Part shown: positions 55,419-64,000 of the stretch, in pieces
Layout of the letters: every line of letters starts with the position of its first letter
How positions within the stretch are numbered: position 1 is the first letter of the stretch
Assembly: GCA_017536475.1 (NCBI GenBank)
Contig: JAFXHH010000004.1
Location: 31,451-95,450, forward strand
Direction: 5' to 3'
DNA from: Clostridia bacterium
Lineage (GTDB): Bacteria; Bacillota; Clostridia; Oscillospirales; CAG-272
DNA: 64,000 nt
Translations under genes and position numbers: made by a program
The notes under the pieces: model-generated
Told to the model about the DNA's origin: nothing
Databases searched by the model: none
The model's input: only the letters and a program-made list of their open reading frames with translations

Positions 55419-56456
55419 ATGAAAAGTATGATTTATTATCCCGGTTTCGAAGTGAAAGATGAAACGTGGTTAAAGTTTGCTTTATTGTATTTTGAAGAGT
55501 TGCGCCCTATCATTCCGTATATGTGTGTCCGTGAGGAACAATACCTTTCGCAAACTGCGATAGAAGTAATGAATAATACGAATCTAATTCGACCATATAA
55601 CCCAGAGTATGAAGAAGGCAACATTGCCTCGATCATAGCGTGTGAAGAATTTGAAAAATACTTAAATCATCCCGAAAGGTATTTATCATTCTTTTCACGC
55701 TCGCAATCATTAGACTTGGTTAACAATTGGAGGAGTCCCCGATTTCAAAATTGCCGTTTGTATGAAGGCAAATTTTCTCCAGTGTTTTTTGATTTTTGTT
55801 TAGAAAATGGATTGGCAACTCCTTTCGATTACGGAATTTTAATTTCGAATGATTTAGCTTTTGCCTATATGAGTTTTTTGGCGGATGTAATTGCAAAGAG
55901 ACAAGAGTTTGAAATGTTTACAGATGTTAGTAAATACAATACCCTATTAGAAAAGAATGATAGAATAATTTGTAGATCTCAAAAATTGCATTATAAGATT
56001 GCCAAAACCCAAATAGAATTTGCGATTCCATGTAGGATCAAAGATATTCCTATGAATCAAATTATAAAGTTAAGACAAAACAGAGACTTTGAAAATTGTC
56101 GAAGAGCTTATACCTACGAGATTGAAAAATACTTAAAAGTTAGAGATGATGACCCCAATATGTCATTTAATTCTCAATTAAAAATTCGAGAGGAGATTGC
56201 AAAAATACTACAATCTCTCGGTATTGCCACTGCATCGCTCTTCCTCTCTTGCTCAAGTGTTGCCTCATTGATTAATGGAAGTGTTGAACCTACTGCGGCT
56301 TTCGCTACCGCCTTTTTGGATGTTTTGTCAGTAAAAGAAGTACGTGCTGTACCTCAATATCTAAAAGAGATAAGAAGGAAAACCCAAGCAAACAGATACT
56401 TTGGCAAAATTCGAAATAATGTTCCCGCAAATTGCATAGAAGGAGGGTTTGAATGA
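55419..56456 (+). CDS. DUF6236-like unknown protein
   Basis: A 345-residue soluble protein. The N terminus (IYYPGFEVKDETWLKFALLY, then ELRPIIPY) resembles the DUF6236 family; the remainder is helical with no catalytic motif. Composition is AT-rich relative to the core genes. It overlaps the recombinase gene by 4 nt (ATGA), which ties it to the mobile element. Function is unknown; a cargo or regulatory role is possible. Confidence 0.55.
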   Translation: MKSMIYYPGFEVKDETWLKFALLYFEELRPIIPYMCVREEQYLSQTAIEVMNNTNLIRPYNPEYEEGNIASIIACEEFEKYLNHPERYLSFFSRSQSLDLVNNWRSPRFQNCRLYEGKFSPVFFDFCLENGLATPFDYGILISNDLAFAYMSFLADVIAKRQEFEMFTDVSKYNTLLEKNDRIICRSQKLHYKIAKTQIEFAIPCRIKDIPMNQIIKLRQNRDFENCRRAYTYEIEKYLKVRDDDPNMSFNSQLKIREEIAKILQSLGIATASLFLSCSSVASLINGSVEPTAAFATAFLDVLSVKEVRAVPQYLKEIRRKTQANRYFGKIRNNVPANCIEGGFE

Positions 56457-58033
56457 CAGGAGTAATATACGCTCGATATTCCTCGGACAATCAGAGAGAG
56501 GAATCGATTGAAGGTCAGCTTCGTGAATGTCAAGCCTTTGCAAAGAAGAACGACATCACCTTGCTTGAGCCGTATATAGACCGAGCTCTATCAGCTAAGA
56601 CAGACCACCGCCCGAACTTTTTAAAAATGATAAAGGATAGTGCGGCGAAAAAGTTTGATGTTGTCATTGTATGGAAGCTCGATAGATTTTCGCGCAACCG
56701 TGTTGACTCGGCGCACTACAAGTATGTGCTTCGTAAGAATGGCGTAAAGGTCATATCAGCAACCGAATCCATCTCAGAAGGTTCAGAAGGGATTTTGCTT
56801 GAGTCTGTGCTTGAAGGTATAGCGGAATACTACTCTGCGGAGCTCTCTGAGAAAGTGGTACGAGGTCTGACCGAAAATGCGCTAAAATGCAAATACAACG
56901 GCGGTACACTTCCTATCGGATACACCGTTGACGAAAATCAGTTCTTCCAAGTTGATCCCATTGCCGCGCCTGCCGTTCTTGATGCGTTCAAGAAATACGC
57001 CAAGGGCGCAACGATGCAAGAGATCACGGACGACCTTAACATCAAAGGCATACGCACCGTCAGAGGAACGAAGATCACTCTTAATACCGTGACACGAATG
57101 TTGCACAACCGCCGATACATTGGTGAATACCAATATCGTGATGTGGTCGTTCCTAACGGAATCCCCGCCATCGTTCCCGCAAAGCTATTTGAGCAAGTGC
57201 AAGAGCGCGCCGCCGCAAACAAGAAGGCTCCCGCCAAGCACAAAGCTGAGGACGAGTACCTGTTGACAACAAAGTTGTTCTGCGGATATTGCCAATGTCT
57301 GATCACGGGTGAAAGCGGAACGAGCCATACCCAAGAAGTTCACCGCTATTACAAGTGTCGAGGCACACGCAAAGGCGGAACGTGTAAGAAGAAAACCATC
57401 AAGAAGAAGTGGATCGAAGAAGTTGTGATCCTGCTTATTCAGAAGTTCATCTTTGACGATGAATTGCTCGACAGACTTGCAGATATGCTGATTGCCAAGC
57501 TCAATGCCGAGAGTAGAACATTGCCAATTCTTCGCAAGCAGCTTGATGAAATCGAAAAAGGCATCGACAATCTCGTCAACGCCATTCAAGCGGGAATTCT
57601 GACCGCATCCACCAAGCAACGTCTTGAGCAGCTCGAAGCCGAGAAGAGCGAGATCTCGGTACAAATTCTCAAAGAAGAAATTGCTAAACCCACAGTTACA
57701 AAAGACGATATACTCGCATATCTTATCAAGTACCGCAAGCTCAATATGAAACAGCTTGACCATCGCCGCCGTCTGATCGATAGCTTTGTTAATGCGATCT
57801 ATCTGTTCGACGATTACTTGGTCATTACATTCAACTATAAGGAAGGCACAAAAACAATCACCTTTGCCGAAATTGAGGAGGCATTTGGTTCGGATTTATC
57901 ATCACTCACTGCACCAATAAAAAATGGAGGCTCAAAGCCTCCATTTTTTATTGGTCTGTGTAATCAGTCTCGGTCGAATCTGCCAGCATCCGCAGGCGAG
58001 TGTAAGGGTTCGAAATCCTGTTGCCTTTTTTAA
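56453..58033 (+). CDS. Large serine recombinase
   Basis: A 526-residue site-specific recombinase that probably inserts and excises the element. The catalytic domain (1-150) starts VIYARYSSDNQREESIEGQ (nucleophile Ser10 or Ser11) with WKLDRFSRNR. The recombinase domain (about 160-260) and a zinc ribbon (CGYCQCLITGES ... YKCRGTRKGGTCKKK, about 280-320) follow, then a coiled coil (about 350-410). The last 40 residues are odd: the frame reads through an 18-bp terminator-like hairpin (57914-57954) and a tRNA-like repeat, so the tail (GGSKPPFFIGLCNQ and on) is probably acquired from the insertion junction. Confidence 0.88.
   Translation: MTGVIYARYSSDNQREESIEGQLRECQAFAKKNDITLLEPYIDRALSAKTDHRPNFLKMIKDSAAKKFDVVIVWKLDRFSRNRVDSAHYKYVLRKNGVKVISATESISEGSEGILLESVLEGIAEYYSAELSEKVVRGLTENALKCKYNGGTLPIGYTVDENQFFQVDPIAAPAVLDAFKKYAKGATMQEITDDLNIKGIRTVRGTKITLNTVTRMLHNRRYIGEYQYRDVVVPNGIPAIVPAKLFEQVQERAAANKKAPAKHKAEDEYLLTTKLFCGYCQCLITGESGTSHTQEVHRYYKCRGTRKGGTCKKKTIKKKWIEEVVILLIQKFIFDDELLDRLADMLIAKLNAESRTLPILRKQLDEIEKGIDNLVNAIQAGILTASTKQRLEQLEAEKSEISVQILKEEIAKPTVTKDDILAYLIKYRKLNMKQLDHRRRLIDSFVNAIYLFDDYLVITFNYKEGTKTITFAEIEEAFGSDLSSLTAPIKNGGSKPPFFIGLCNQSRSNLPASAGECKGSKSCCLF
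57914..57954. terminator. Hairpin inside the 3' end of the recombinase frame
   Basis: CCAATAAAAAATGGAGGC (57914-57931) and its exact complement (57937-57954) form an 18-bp stem, loop TCAAA. It has A/T runs on both sides like a bidirectional terminator, yet lies before the recombinase stop codon. Confidence 0.7.
57965..58025 (+). repeat. tRNA-like junction repeat, copy A
   Basis: It starts CAGTCTC and contains GCGAGTGTAAGGGTTCGAAA and CCTGTTGCC. The T-arm-like AGGG-TTCGAAA-TCCT is visible. It is about three-quarters identical to 58906-58965, which continues into a complete tRNA 3' end. It is a candidate attachment-site remnant. Confidence 0.55.
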
Positions 58034-58132
58034 TTTAATTTACACTAAAAATATTTACATTTATACAATTATATGATATAATCTATGTAATTAACAAGTT
58101 GTATTTTCAAGTGGAATAACGGAGTAAAAATC

Positions 58133-58669
58133 ATGAATAAAGAAATTACAATTCCAAGAAAAAAAGCGAAGAGTATAAAATTTACAATAGGCATGTTTTT
58201 CGCAACAGTGATATTAATTTTGCCTATTATAATTTATTTTGTCGACATTCCTTGGCTAACAGCAGATACTCCTTTATTTTTCGTTATCATGTGTATCTTA
58301 GTTGCTCCTATTTGCGCATTTTGTACTGTAGGATACTTTAAACAAATATATAATAAAAAGCCTGTATTAATTGTAAATGAAATTGGTATTCAAGAGGGAA
58401 TGAGTTATAATTCAGTCGGAATGATTAGATGGGAAGATATAAAAAAAATAAACATAATCCCATATATGGGTAACACACATTTTATTTGTATCATTTTAAA
58501 ATCACCGGAAAAGTACATTAAAAATCAAAAATTGTTGCAGAGATTAAATAGACGGTCAACAAATACATGGGGACATATTAGCTTTAGTTCTATATATTTC
58601 AAAAAAGAAATTAAAGAAGTTGCAGAAATAATGAAATACTATTTCGCTCAATATAATGAAATTGATTGA
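58133..58669 (+). CDS. STM3941-like membrane protein
   Basis: A 178-residue protein with two hydrophobic segments (about residues 18-36 and 46-70) and a cytoplasmic PH-like domain (about 78-175; PVLIVNEIGIQEG, IRWEDIKKINI, HFICIILKSPEKYI). The pattern fits the STM3941 family, of unknown function. AT content is much higher than in the core genes, and it lies between the two tRNA-like repeats (57965 and 58906), which suggests it came in as cargo. The gap 58670-58771 holds no recognisable gene. Confidence 0.65.
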   Translation: MNKEITIPRKKAKSIKFTIGMFFATVILILPIIIYFVDIPWLTADTPLFFVIMCILVAPICAFCTVGYFKQIYNKKPVLIVNEIGIQEGMSYNSVGMIRWEDIKKINIIPYMGNTHFICIILKSPEKYIKNQKLLQRLNRRSTNTWGHISFSSIYFKKEIKEVAEIMKYYFAQYNEID

Positions 58670-58771
58670 GTAAAGGCTATACTTATGGAGTCGAGAAATT
58701 CGGAGCGGGGCTGAACACGATGAGAGAGATCACGGTTTATTGATCCTGATCCGTTGGGGAGGACGAGGAAC

Positions 58772-58828
58772 ATGAGAGAATATTTAGTTGGATTTTTTCG
58801 AGAATTCGGATACGAGGAGGTCGACGCG
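58772..58828 (+). pseudogene. Truncated duplicate of the 5' end of the 60182 gene
   Basis: About 57 nt beginning ATGAGAGAATATTTAGTTG match the start of the acyltransferase-like gene at 60182 (MREYLVGFFREFGYEEVDA against MREYLVEFFREFGYDEGDA). The copy breaks off at a tRNA-Leu 3' end, so it is a non-functional fragment left by recombination. Confidence 0.75.
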
Positions 58829-58855
58829 CAGGTTCAAGTCCTGTCGCCCGCACCA
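58828..58855 (+). other. tRNA-Leu 3' end fragment
   Basis: GCAGGTTCAAGTCCTGTC plus GCCCGCACCA form a T arm, acceptor 3' strand and CCA like those of leucine tRNAs of the GCGGGCG type. The 5' two thirds of the tRNA are missing, replaced by the gene fragment at 58772. Confidence 0.75.
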
Positions 58856-58893
58856 AAAATACGCAGTAGGGTTTATCCCTACTGCGTATTTTT
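58856..58893. terminator. Terminator after the tRNA-Leu fragment
   Basis: AAAATACGCAGTAGGG / CCCTACTGCGTATTTT stem with flanking T run, as expected behind a tRNA gene. Confidence 0.85.
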
Positions 58894-58905
58894 CGTATGG
58901 TCGAG

Positions 58906-58972
58906 CAGTCTCACTTGAATCAGCCACCGAGCGAAGCGAGTGTAAGGGTTCTAAGTCCTGTCGCCCGCACCA
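58906..58972 (+). repeat. tRNA-like junction repeat, copy B
   Basis: It is similar to 57965-58025 and continues into TCGCCCGCACCA. The T-arm-like AGGG-TTCTAAG-TCCT is present but no D arm or anticodon arm. A small AAAAGAGGC/GCCTCTTTT terminator follows (58979-59001). Confidence 0.6.
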
Positions 58973-59065
58973 AAACAAAAAAGAGGCTTTATGCCTCTTT
59001 TCCTTTTGGTAGGCGGTGTTGGCATTACCCACTGTAAGAAAAGTTTTGATTCGGGAAAATAACTA

Positions 59066-59094
59066 TTGCAAAAATCGGAATAATATGGTATACT
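59066..59094 (+). promoter_or_regulatory. Promoter of the GDPD gene
   Basis: TTGCAA at 59066-59071, 17-bp spacer, TATACT at 59089-59094. Confidence 0.75.
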
Positions 59095-59149
59095 GATCGT
59101 GGTATAGGCGTTTTTAAATCTACCTATACAACTGAAAGGAAGTGCTTTT

Positions 59150-60163
59150 ATGAAAAAGTTCAGAGCTTTGAAAATTATAGGATGTATTCTTGCGGCTATC
59201 GTGCTGTTTTTCGTGGTGGTCAACGTAATACCCCCGAAAAAGAACGTTGAGAACAATCCCTTCATCGTAGAGAAGGACGAGCTGCCCATGATCGCGGCGC
59301 ACCGCGGCGGCGGCAAAAACAATCCTGAAAATACTATGCTGGCATTCTCCGAGGCGGTTCGCACTATCGGTGTTGATATCATCGAGAGCGATCTCTATCT
59401 CACCGCTGACGGATACCTCGTTTACAATCACGACAGTTATATAGATAGAACCTGCAACGTAAACGGCGACATTTCCGAGGAAGAGGTCGACGCGCTCTGC
59501 GAGGACGAGAGCAAACGTCACTACATCAAGGATATGACTCTTGCCGAGCTTCAGCAGTATAATTTCGGTTACTATTTTGAGGATAAGAACGGAGAGCGCA
59601 TCTACAAGGACGTTGAGAACATCGAGGAGGCTGGCTTGCAGATCGCAACGGTCGACCTGCTCTTTGAGACCTTCTACGAGAGCCATCCCGATCTTCTCTT
59701 TATCGTTGAGATCAAGGACGGCGGCGACAGAGGCAGAGAGGCTTGCCGTATTTTAGCCGAAACTCTTGACAAGTACCCCGAATACAAGGATCAGATCGTT
59801 ATAGGTACGTTTAACGATGAGATCGAGCAGGAGCTTAAGACAAACTATCCCGAGCTGCTTCGCGGTGCGCCCACGGGCTCGGCGGCGAAGTTCGTTCTTA
59901 CCCAGTACCTCGGTGTAAACATTTTTGACAACGGCGATTTTGCTTGCCTGCAGATCCCTCTGTCCTACGATATTAAGGGCATTAATATTCCGCTTGACAG
60001 CATGAGTCTCGTTCGCCGTGCTCACCGCCGCAATATTGCGGTTCAGTACTGGACTATCAACGATCCCGACGAGATGCGTATGCTTATCGAGATGGGCGTT
60101 GACTGCATTATGACCGACGATCCCGTTCTCCTTTCGGAGATATTGAAGGAATATCAGAAGTAA
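59150..60163 (+). CDS. Membrane-anchored glycerophosphodiester phosphodiesterase
   Basis: A 337-residue enzyme that splits glycerophosphodiesters into an alcohol and glycerol-3-phosphate. An N-terminal hydrophobic anchor (about residues 10-26) places the domain outside the membrane. The GDPD fold has AAHRGGGKNNPENTMLAF (about 48-65), DIIESDLYLTADG and YNHDSYIDRT (metal and catalytic Glu, Asp, His), and NIAVQYWTINDPDEMRMLIE near the end. AAAGGAAG precedes the ATG. The next gene starts 18 nt downstream. Confidence 0.92.
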   Translation: MKKFRALKIIGCILAAIVLFFVVVNVIPPKKNVENNPFIVEKDELPMIAAHRGGGKNNPENTMLAFSEAVRTIGVDIIESDLYLTADGYLVYNHDSYIDRTCNVNGDISEEEVDALCEDESKRHYIKDMTLAELQQYNFGYYFEDKNGERIYKDVENIEEAGLQIATVDLLFETFYESHPDLLFIVEIKDGGDRGREACRILAETLDKYPEYKDQIVIGTFNDEIEQELKTNYPELLRGAPTGSAAKFVLTQYLGVNIFDNGDFACLQIPLSYDIKGINIPLDSMSLVRRAHRRNIAVQYWTINDPDEMRMLIEMGVDCIMTDDPVLLSEILKEYQK

Positions 60164-60181
60164 GATTTTTTTTGACAAAAA

Positions 60182-61069
60182 ATGAGAGAATATTTAGTTG
60201 AATTTTTCAGAGAATTCGGATATGACGAGGGCGATGCAGAGATATTGCTCTCGACCTACGACGCTATCGCAGAGAACGGAGAGGCTGGCAGGCTGCTTTG
60301 CGAGGCTTTGGCGGCGTACGAGGCGGACTACAATCTTAACTACGAGATCGAGGTCTACAACAAGGCGAAAGAGATCACGAGGGTCACGGGTCTGCACGCG
60401 TACACCGTTGAGTTGCTTGTATTTATTTGCATGACCAAGCATCTTAAGGCTCTTTATATCGAGCAGGGCATTGACCTGCAGATCTACCGCGACAGCGTGC
60501 TTGATCTTAAGTGGAAGCTTGAGGAGTGCAAGGTTGTCAAGGGTGTTTGCGGCTCGTTCGTTGCGCCTTGGTTCGTCGGATTTTTCAATCTGACGAGATT
60601 TGCTCTTGGAAGATTGCAATTTGAGCTCGTGACGCTCTGGTTTGACTACGAGGGGCACGGTGTCAAGATTGAAAAGGACAAAACTCGCGTTATAAGCGTT
60701 CACATTCCAAGGACTAACACCCCGATCGACAAGGAGACCTGCGACCGTTCCTACGCGCAGGCGAGGGAATTTTACAGAGAGCGCTTTGGGGTTGATTATC
60801 CGTTTGCCTGCTATTCGTGGCTGCTTTATCCTGCGAACAAGGAGATACTTGCTCCCGAGAGCAATACTTACAGATTTATGGCTGAATATGAGGTCATAAA
60901 GTCGGACGACAACAACGGAGAGGACCTTTGGCGACTTTTCGACACCGACGAAAAGGACCCCGACAAGCTTCCCACGGATACGTCGATGCGCCGCAGATAC
61001 GTCGAGCATCTCAAAAAGGGAGGCAAAGTCGGATGCGGCTTGGGAATCAGGAAGGCCGAGCTGGGTTGA
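60182..61069 (+). CDS. Acyltransferase-domain (GNAT-like) protein
   Basis: A 295-residue cytoplasmic protein resembling the group with a helical N-terminal domain (about 1-120) and a GNAT-like C-terminal domain (about 125-290; GRLQFELVTLWFDYEG, VHIPRTNTPIDKETCDRSYAQ). LGRLQFE and the proline-rich IPRTNTPID are typical of these proteins, annotated generally as acyltransferases of unknown substrate. No clear acetyl-CoA loop is seen. A truncated copy of its 5' end lies at 58772. It is probably co-transcribed with the GDPD gene. Confidence 0.7.
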   Translation: MREYLVEFFREFGYDEGDAEILLSTYDAIAENGEAGRLLCEALAAYEADYNLNYEIEVYNKAKEITRVTGLHAYTVELLVFICMTKHLKALYIEQGIDLQIYRDSVLDLKWKLEECKVVKGVCGSFVAPWFVGFFNLTRFALGRLQFELVTLWFDYEGHGVKIEKDKTRVISVHIPRTNTPIDKETCDRSYAQAREFYRERFGVDYPFACYSWLLYPANKEILAPESNTYRFMAEYEVIKSDDNNGEDLWRLFDTDEKDPDKLPTDTSMRRRYVEHLKKGGKVGCGLGIRKAELG

Positions 61070-61084
61070 CATATGTTATAATTA

Positions 61085-61115
61085 AAATACCGCCGACGTC
61101 GTCGGCGGTATTTTT
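61085..61115 (+). terminator. Terminator after the acyltransferase-like gene
   Basis: AAATACCGCCGAC / GTCGGCGGTATTT stem followed by TT. Confidence 0.9.
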
Positions 61116-61132
61116 ACGCGGTATAAAACCAA

Positions 61133-61158
61133 AAGGCAGACGCTTGTGCGTCTGCCTT
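61133..61158 (-). terminator. Terminator of gapA
   Basis: AAGGCAGACGC / GCGTCTGCCTT with a TTGT loop; on the minus strand it is followed by TTGGTTTT. Confidence 0.75.
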
Positions 61159-61177
61159 CTATTTACATTACTCTTAA

Positions 61178-62203
61178 TTAAGCGAGCTCTGCGAAGTACT
61201 TGATAGTACGAACCATCTGGCTGGTGTAGGAGTTCTCGTTGTCGTACCAAGAAACAACCTGTACCTGATAGGTGTCGTCGTCGATCTTTGCTACCATGGT
61301 CTGAGTAGCATCGAAGAGAGAACCGTATCTCATACCGATAACGTCGCTGGATACGATCTGATCCTCGTTGTAGCCGTAGGACTCGTTAGCTGCTGCCTTC
61401 ATAGCTGCGTTGATGCTGTCCTTGGTTACGTTCTGTCCCTTAACTACTGCTACGAGAATGGTAGTAGAGCCGGTGCAGGTAGGAACTCTCTGAGCAGAAC
61501 CGATGAGCTTGCCGTTGAGCTCGGGGATTACGAGACCGATTGCCTTTGCAGCGCCGGTGGAGTTGGGAACGATGTTCTGAGCTGCTGCACGTGCGCGGCG
61601 GAGGTCACCCTTTCTGTGAGGACCGTCGAGAACCATCTGGTCGCCGGTGTATGCGTGAACGGTAGTCATGATACCACTCTGGATGGGGTATGCATCGTTA
61701 AGTGCCTTTGCCATGGGAGCGAGGCAGTTGGTGGTGCAGGATGCAGCGGAGATGATCTGATCTTCTGCGGTAAGAGTCTCATTGTTTACGTTGTAAACGA
61801 TGGTCTTGAGGTCGTTGCCTGCGGGAGCAGAGATAACAACCTTCTTTGCGCCTGCCTGAATGTGAGCCATGGACTTGTCCTTAGATGTATAGAAGCCTGT
61901 GCACTCGAGAACTACGTCAACGCCGAGCTCACCCCAAGGGCAATCTGCTGCGTTCTTTTCAGCGTAGATCTTAAGAGTCTTACCGTCAACGGTGATGGTG
62001 CCTTCCTCGTCGTTAGCAGATACGGTGTGACCCATAGCAACGTAGTTACCCTGAGCGGTATCGTACTTGAGAAGGTGAGCAAGCATAGAGGGGCTGGTAA
62101 GGTCGTTGATTGCAACTACCTCGTAGCCTTCTGCGCCGAACATCTGACGGAATGCGAGACGACCGATACGGCCGAATCCGTTAATAGCAACTTTTACTGA
62201 CAT
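61178..62203 (-). CDS. gapA: Glyceraldehyde-3-phosphate dehydrogenase
   Basis: A 341-residue NAD-dependent glycolytic enzyme. The Rossmann start [19 protein letters not shown], the active-site [19 protein letters not shown] (Cys about residue 155) and the C-terminal [16 protein letters not shown] are intact. Length is standard. It is a single-gene unit with GGAGG before the ATG, a promoter at 62276 and a terminator at 61133. Strong codon bias suggests high expression. Confidence 0.98.
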   Translation of the reverse strand: MSVKVAINGFGRIGRLAFRQMFGAEGYEVVAINDLTSPSMLAHLLKYDTAQGNYVAMGHTVSANDEEGTITVDGKTLKIYAEKNAADCPWGELGVDVVLECTGFYTSKDKSMAHIQAGAKKVVISAPAGNDLKTIVYNVNNETLTAEDQIISAASCTTNCLAPMAKALNDAYPIQSGIMTTVHAYTGDQMVLDGPHRKGDLRRARAAAQNIVPNSTGAAKAIGLVIPELNGKLIGSAQRVPTCTGSTTILVAVVKGQNVTKDSINAAMKAAANESYGYNEDQIVSSDVIGMRYGSLFDATQTMVAKIDDDTYQVQVVSWYDNENSYTSQMVRTIKYFAELA

Positions 62204-62275
62204 TTTAATGTCCTCCGTTAATTTATTTTATTTTTTTAACTCTGAGCTTTGGAAAGACGTTTCCTTATCTTCCCA

Positions 62276-62303
62276 ATTATATATTTTAACTCATTTTTTT
62301 CAA
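62276..62303 (-). promoter_or_regulatory. Promoter of gapA
   Basis: Minus strand: TTGAAA (62303-62298), 16-bp spacer, TATAAT (62281-62276). The leader to the ATG is about 65 nt. The 308-nt gap to proS holds only the two promoters. Confidence 0.75.
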
Positions 62304-62441
62304 ATATACAAGAGTTTTTTGAAAATTTCTCGAAAAATCGTTATTTTGCATTTTATTGCCCGTTATTAAGGGTCAAATGTGTGCATTTTGACGGATATTT
62401 TTCGTGCGAATTTTATTTTTGAGTAATTGTCTTTTCTTCGC

Positions 62442-62470
62442 TTGACAAAATTATCTTTTTGCCGTATAAT
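62442..62470 (+). promoter_or_regulatory. Promoter of proS
   Basis: TTGACA at 62442-62447, 17-bp spacer, TATAAT at 62465-62470. The leader is only about 35 nt, too short for a T-box. Confidence 0.9.
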
Positions 62471-62511
62471 ATTTATGTTAATGATATTTGTTTCAATGGA
62501 GATATACTGAA

Positions 62512-63951
62512 ATGGCAAAAGAAAAAATGGTTGAACAGATCACGTCGATGGACGTGGACTTCGCGCAGTGGTACACTGACGTTGTTAAAAAAGCAGAGCT
62601 TGCCGACTATTCGGGCGTTAAGGGATGCATGATCATCCGTCCGTACGGCTATGCTATCTGGGAAAATATACAGAAGGAGCTCGACGCTCGCTTCAAAGCC
62701 CTCGGACATGAGAACGTTTATATGCCCTTGTTCATTCCCGAGAGCCTGCTTCAGAAGGAAAAGGATCACGTTGAGGGATTTGCGCCCGAGTGTGCAGTCG
62801 TTACTATCGGCGGACAGAACGTGCTCTCGGAGCGCCTTATCGTCCGTCCTACCTCGGAGACGATCTTCTGCGAGCATTTTAAGGATATTATTCACTCCTA
62901 CCGCGATCTGCCCAAGCTTTATAATCAGTGGGTTAACGTGGTCCGTTGGGAAAAGACCACACGCCCCTTCCTCCGCACGAGTGAGTTCTTGTGGCAGGAG
63001 GGACACACCATGCACGAGACCGAGGCAGAGGCAAGGGAGGAGACCTTGCAGATGCTCAAGGTTTACGAGGAGTTCTATCTCAACTGCCTTGCGATCCCTG
63101 CGATCACGGGTCAGAAGACCGAGAAGGAAAAGTTTGCGGGTGCGGTCGAGACCTACACCATCGAGCCTATGATGCACAACGGCGTTGCGCTTCAGGGTGG
63201 TACTACGCACTATTTTGGTCAGGGCTTTGCAAAGGCGTTTGATATTACCTTCACGGGCAGAGATAACACCGTAAACTATCCTCATCAGACCTCTTGGGGC
63301 GTTTCTACGAGAATGATCGGCGCTATCATTATGGCGCACGGCGACGACAACGGACTTATTCTGCCTCCTGCGGTCGCTCCTATTCAGGTCGTTATCATTC
63401 CCGTTGCTCAGCATAAAGAGGGCGTACTTGAAAAGGCTAACGAAATTAAGGAAAGACTCGTCAAGGCGGGCTACCGCGTAAAGCTTGACGACTCCGATCA
63501 GTCGACGGGCTGGAAGTACAGCCAGTACGAGATGAAGGGCGTGCCCGTTCGTCTCGAGATCGGTCCTCGCGACATCGAAAGCGGAAACTGCGTGCTCGTC
63601 AGCCGCGTTTCTCGCGAAAAGAACTTCGTTGCTATAGACGGTGTTGAGGACGAGGTCGCAAAGATGCTCAAGTTCGTGCACGATGAGCTCGTCGAGCGCG
63701 CTCGCAAGAACCTTGCCGAAAAGACTCATACGGCGACGACTTACGAGGAATTTCTCGACGTTGCGGCAAACAAGCCCGGATTTATCAAGGCGATGTGGTG
63801 CGGCGACGTTGAATGCGAAGAAAAACTTAAAGATACCACTGGCGGAGTCAAGTCCCGCTGCATACCCTTTATAGAGGATAACCTCTCCGATAAGTGCGTT
63901 TGCTGCGGTAAGCCTGCTAAGCATATGGTGGTCTGGGGACGTCAGTATTAA
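62512..63951 (+). CDS. proS: Prolyl-tRNA synthetase (archaeal/eukaryal-like type)
   Basis: A 479-residue class II aminoacyl-tRNA synthetase without the editing insertion of the long bacterial form. Motif 2 is [24 protein letters not shown] (residues 142-165) and motif 3 is [17 protein letters not shown] with [18 protein letters not shown] (about 228-285). An anticodon-binding domain (about 290-390) and a C-terminal zinc domain with [18 protein letters not shown] follow. ATG 62512 fits the family start and lies 8 nt after GGAGA; an upstream in-frame codon at 62488 lacks a ribosome binding site. Confidence 0.95.
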   Translation: MAKEKMVEQITSMDVDFAQWYTDVVKKAELADYSGVKGCMIIRPYGYAIWENIQKELDARFKALGHENVYMPLFIPESLLQKEKDHVEGFAPECAVVTIGGQNVLSERLIVRPTSETIFCEHFKDIIHSYRDLPKLYNQWVNVVRWEKTTRPFLRTSEFLWQEGHTMHETEAEAREETLQMLKVYEEFYLNCLAIPAITGQKTEKEKFAGAVETYTIEPMMHNGVALQGGTTHYFGQGFAKAFDITFTGRDNTVNYPHQTSWGVSTRMIGAIIMAHGDDNGLILPPAVAPIQVVIIPVAQHKEGVLEKANEIKERLVKAGYRVKLDDSDQSTGWKYSQYEMKGVPVRLEIGPRDIESGNCVLVSRVSREKNFVAIDGVEDEVAKMLKFVHDELVERARKNLAEKTHTATTYEEFLDVAANKPGFIKAMWCGDVECEEKLKDTTGGVKSRCIPFIEDNLSDKCVCCGKPAKHMVVWGRQY

Positions 63952-63963
63952 AGGATTTTTTGT

Positions 63964-64000
63964 GGGGGAGGAAAAACTTTTTGAAAAAAGTTTTTCCTCC
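63964..64000. repeat. GGGG/AAACTTTTT palindrome after proS (cut by window end)
   Basis: GGAGGAAAAACTTTTT pairs with AAAAAGTTTTTCCTCC, the same design as the hairpins at 8772, 19617 and 46637. It probably terminates proS. Confidence 0.75.

Noticed and set aside
58828..58972. Functional tRNA genes
   Set aside because: Only the T arm and acceptor 3' strand are present; D arm, anticodon arm and acceptor 5' strand are missing.
58788..59012. 74-codon open frame across the tRNA fragments
   Set aside because: The translation (RRFKSCRPHQ repeated) is the usual product of reading through tRNA 3' ends and has no ribosome binding site.
62471..62511. T-box riboswitch controlling proS
   Set aside because: The leader between promoter and start codon is only about 35 nt.

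Overview
The window looks like chromosomal DNA of an endospore-forming member of the Bacillota, class Clostridia, probably an uncultured or gut lineage. The evidence is the spoIIGA-sigE sporulation pair, a CIRCE-controlled groES-groEL operon, a Bacillus-type rpoA-rplQ operon end, many sigma-A promoters of the TTGACA/17/TATAAT form, and a sugar ABC operon containing YIP1 and DUF5696 proteins. I cannot place it to genus from the sequence alone.

Layout. 1-6.4 kb: rpoA and rplQ, a DUF2752 membrane protein, a PHP-domain hydrolase, the magnesium channel mgtE and an AGCS sodium/amino-acid symporter. 6.6-8.8 kb: groES-groEL. 8.9-13.4 kb: a Cof-type HAD phosphatase, recG and a Xer-type recombinase. 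13.6-18.2 kb: a membrane protein, then a two-component system in one run with a PiT phosphate transporter and its DUF47/PhoU-like partner. 18.2-21.9 kb: aconitase and NADP-isocitrate dehydrogenase, the oxidative TCA branch towards 2-oxoglutarate and glutamate. 22.9-24.4 kb: a 1.5-kb non-coding region with several structured elements. 24.4-39.6 kb: a seven-gene carbohydrate ABC operon with one giant binding protein, two permease pairs, an NHL/TPR/YIP1 protein and a 1885-residue DUF5696 protein. 39.7-42.4 kb: a membrane protein and sigE/spoIIGA. 42.6-46.6 kb: a Gfo/Idh/MocA dehydrogenase, nagA and a ROK-family protein, probably amino-sugar use.

46.8-59.0 kb is the accessory region. It starts beside an intact tRNA-Leu(UAG). 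It carries TnpV and its partner, a defence cluster (HTH, HEPN-like protein, EVE-McrB, McrC, two unknown proteins), a LexA/UmuD-like S24 repressor with its own palindromic operator, an array of five 25-nt repeats alternating with inverted repeats, two unknown proteins, and a large serine recombinase. The right edge is scarred by partial tRNA-Leu 3' ends and a truncated copy of a neighbouring core gene. 59.1-64 kb returns to core genes: a glycerophosphodiesterase, an acyltransferase-like protein, gapA and proS.

The strongest undescribed signals are three. First, a 120-nt three-hairpin leader is present twice, before groEL and before the Gfo/Idh/MocA gene, with a paired compensatory substitution in its first stem. 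Second, the repeat/hairpin array at 54.8-55.06 kb sits inside the mobile element. Third, the sugar operon has a roughly 490-nt 5' leader with a long closing stem, and two near-identical 17-bp palindromes lie upstream of its promoter. All function statements come from reading the translated sequence and recalling protein families; no database search was run.
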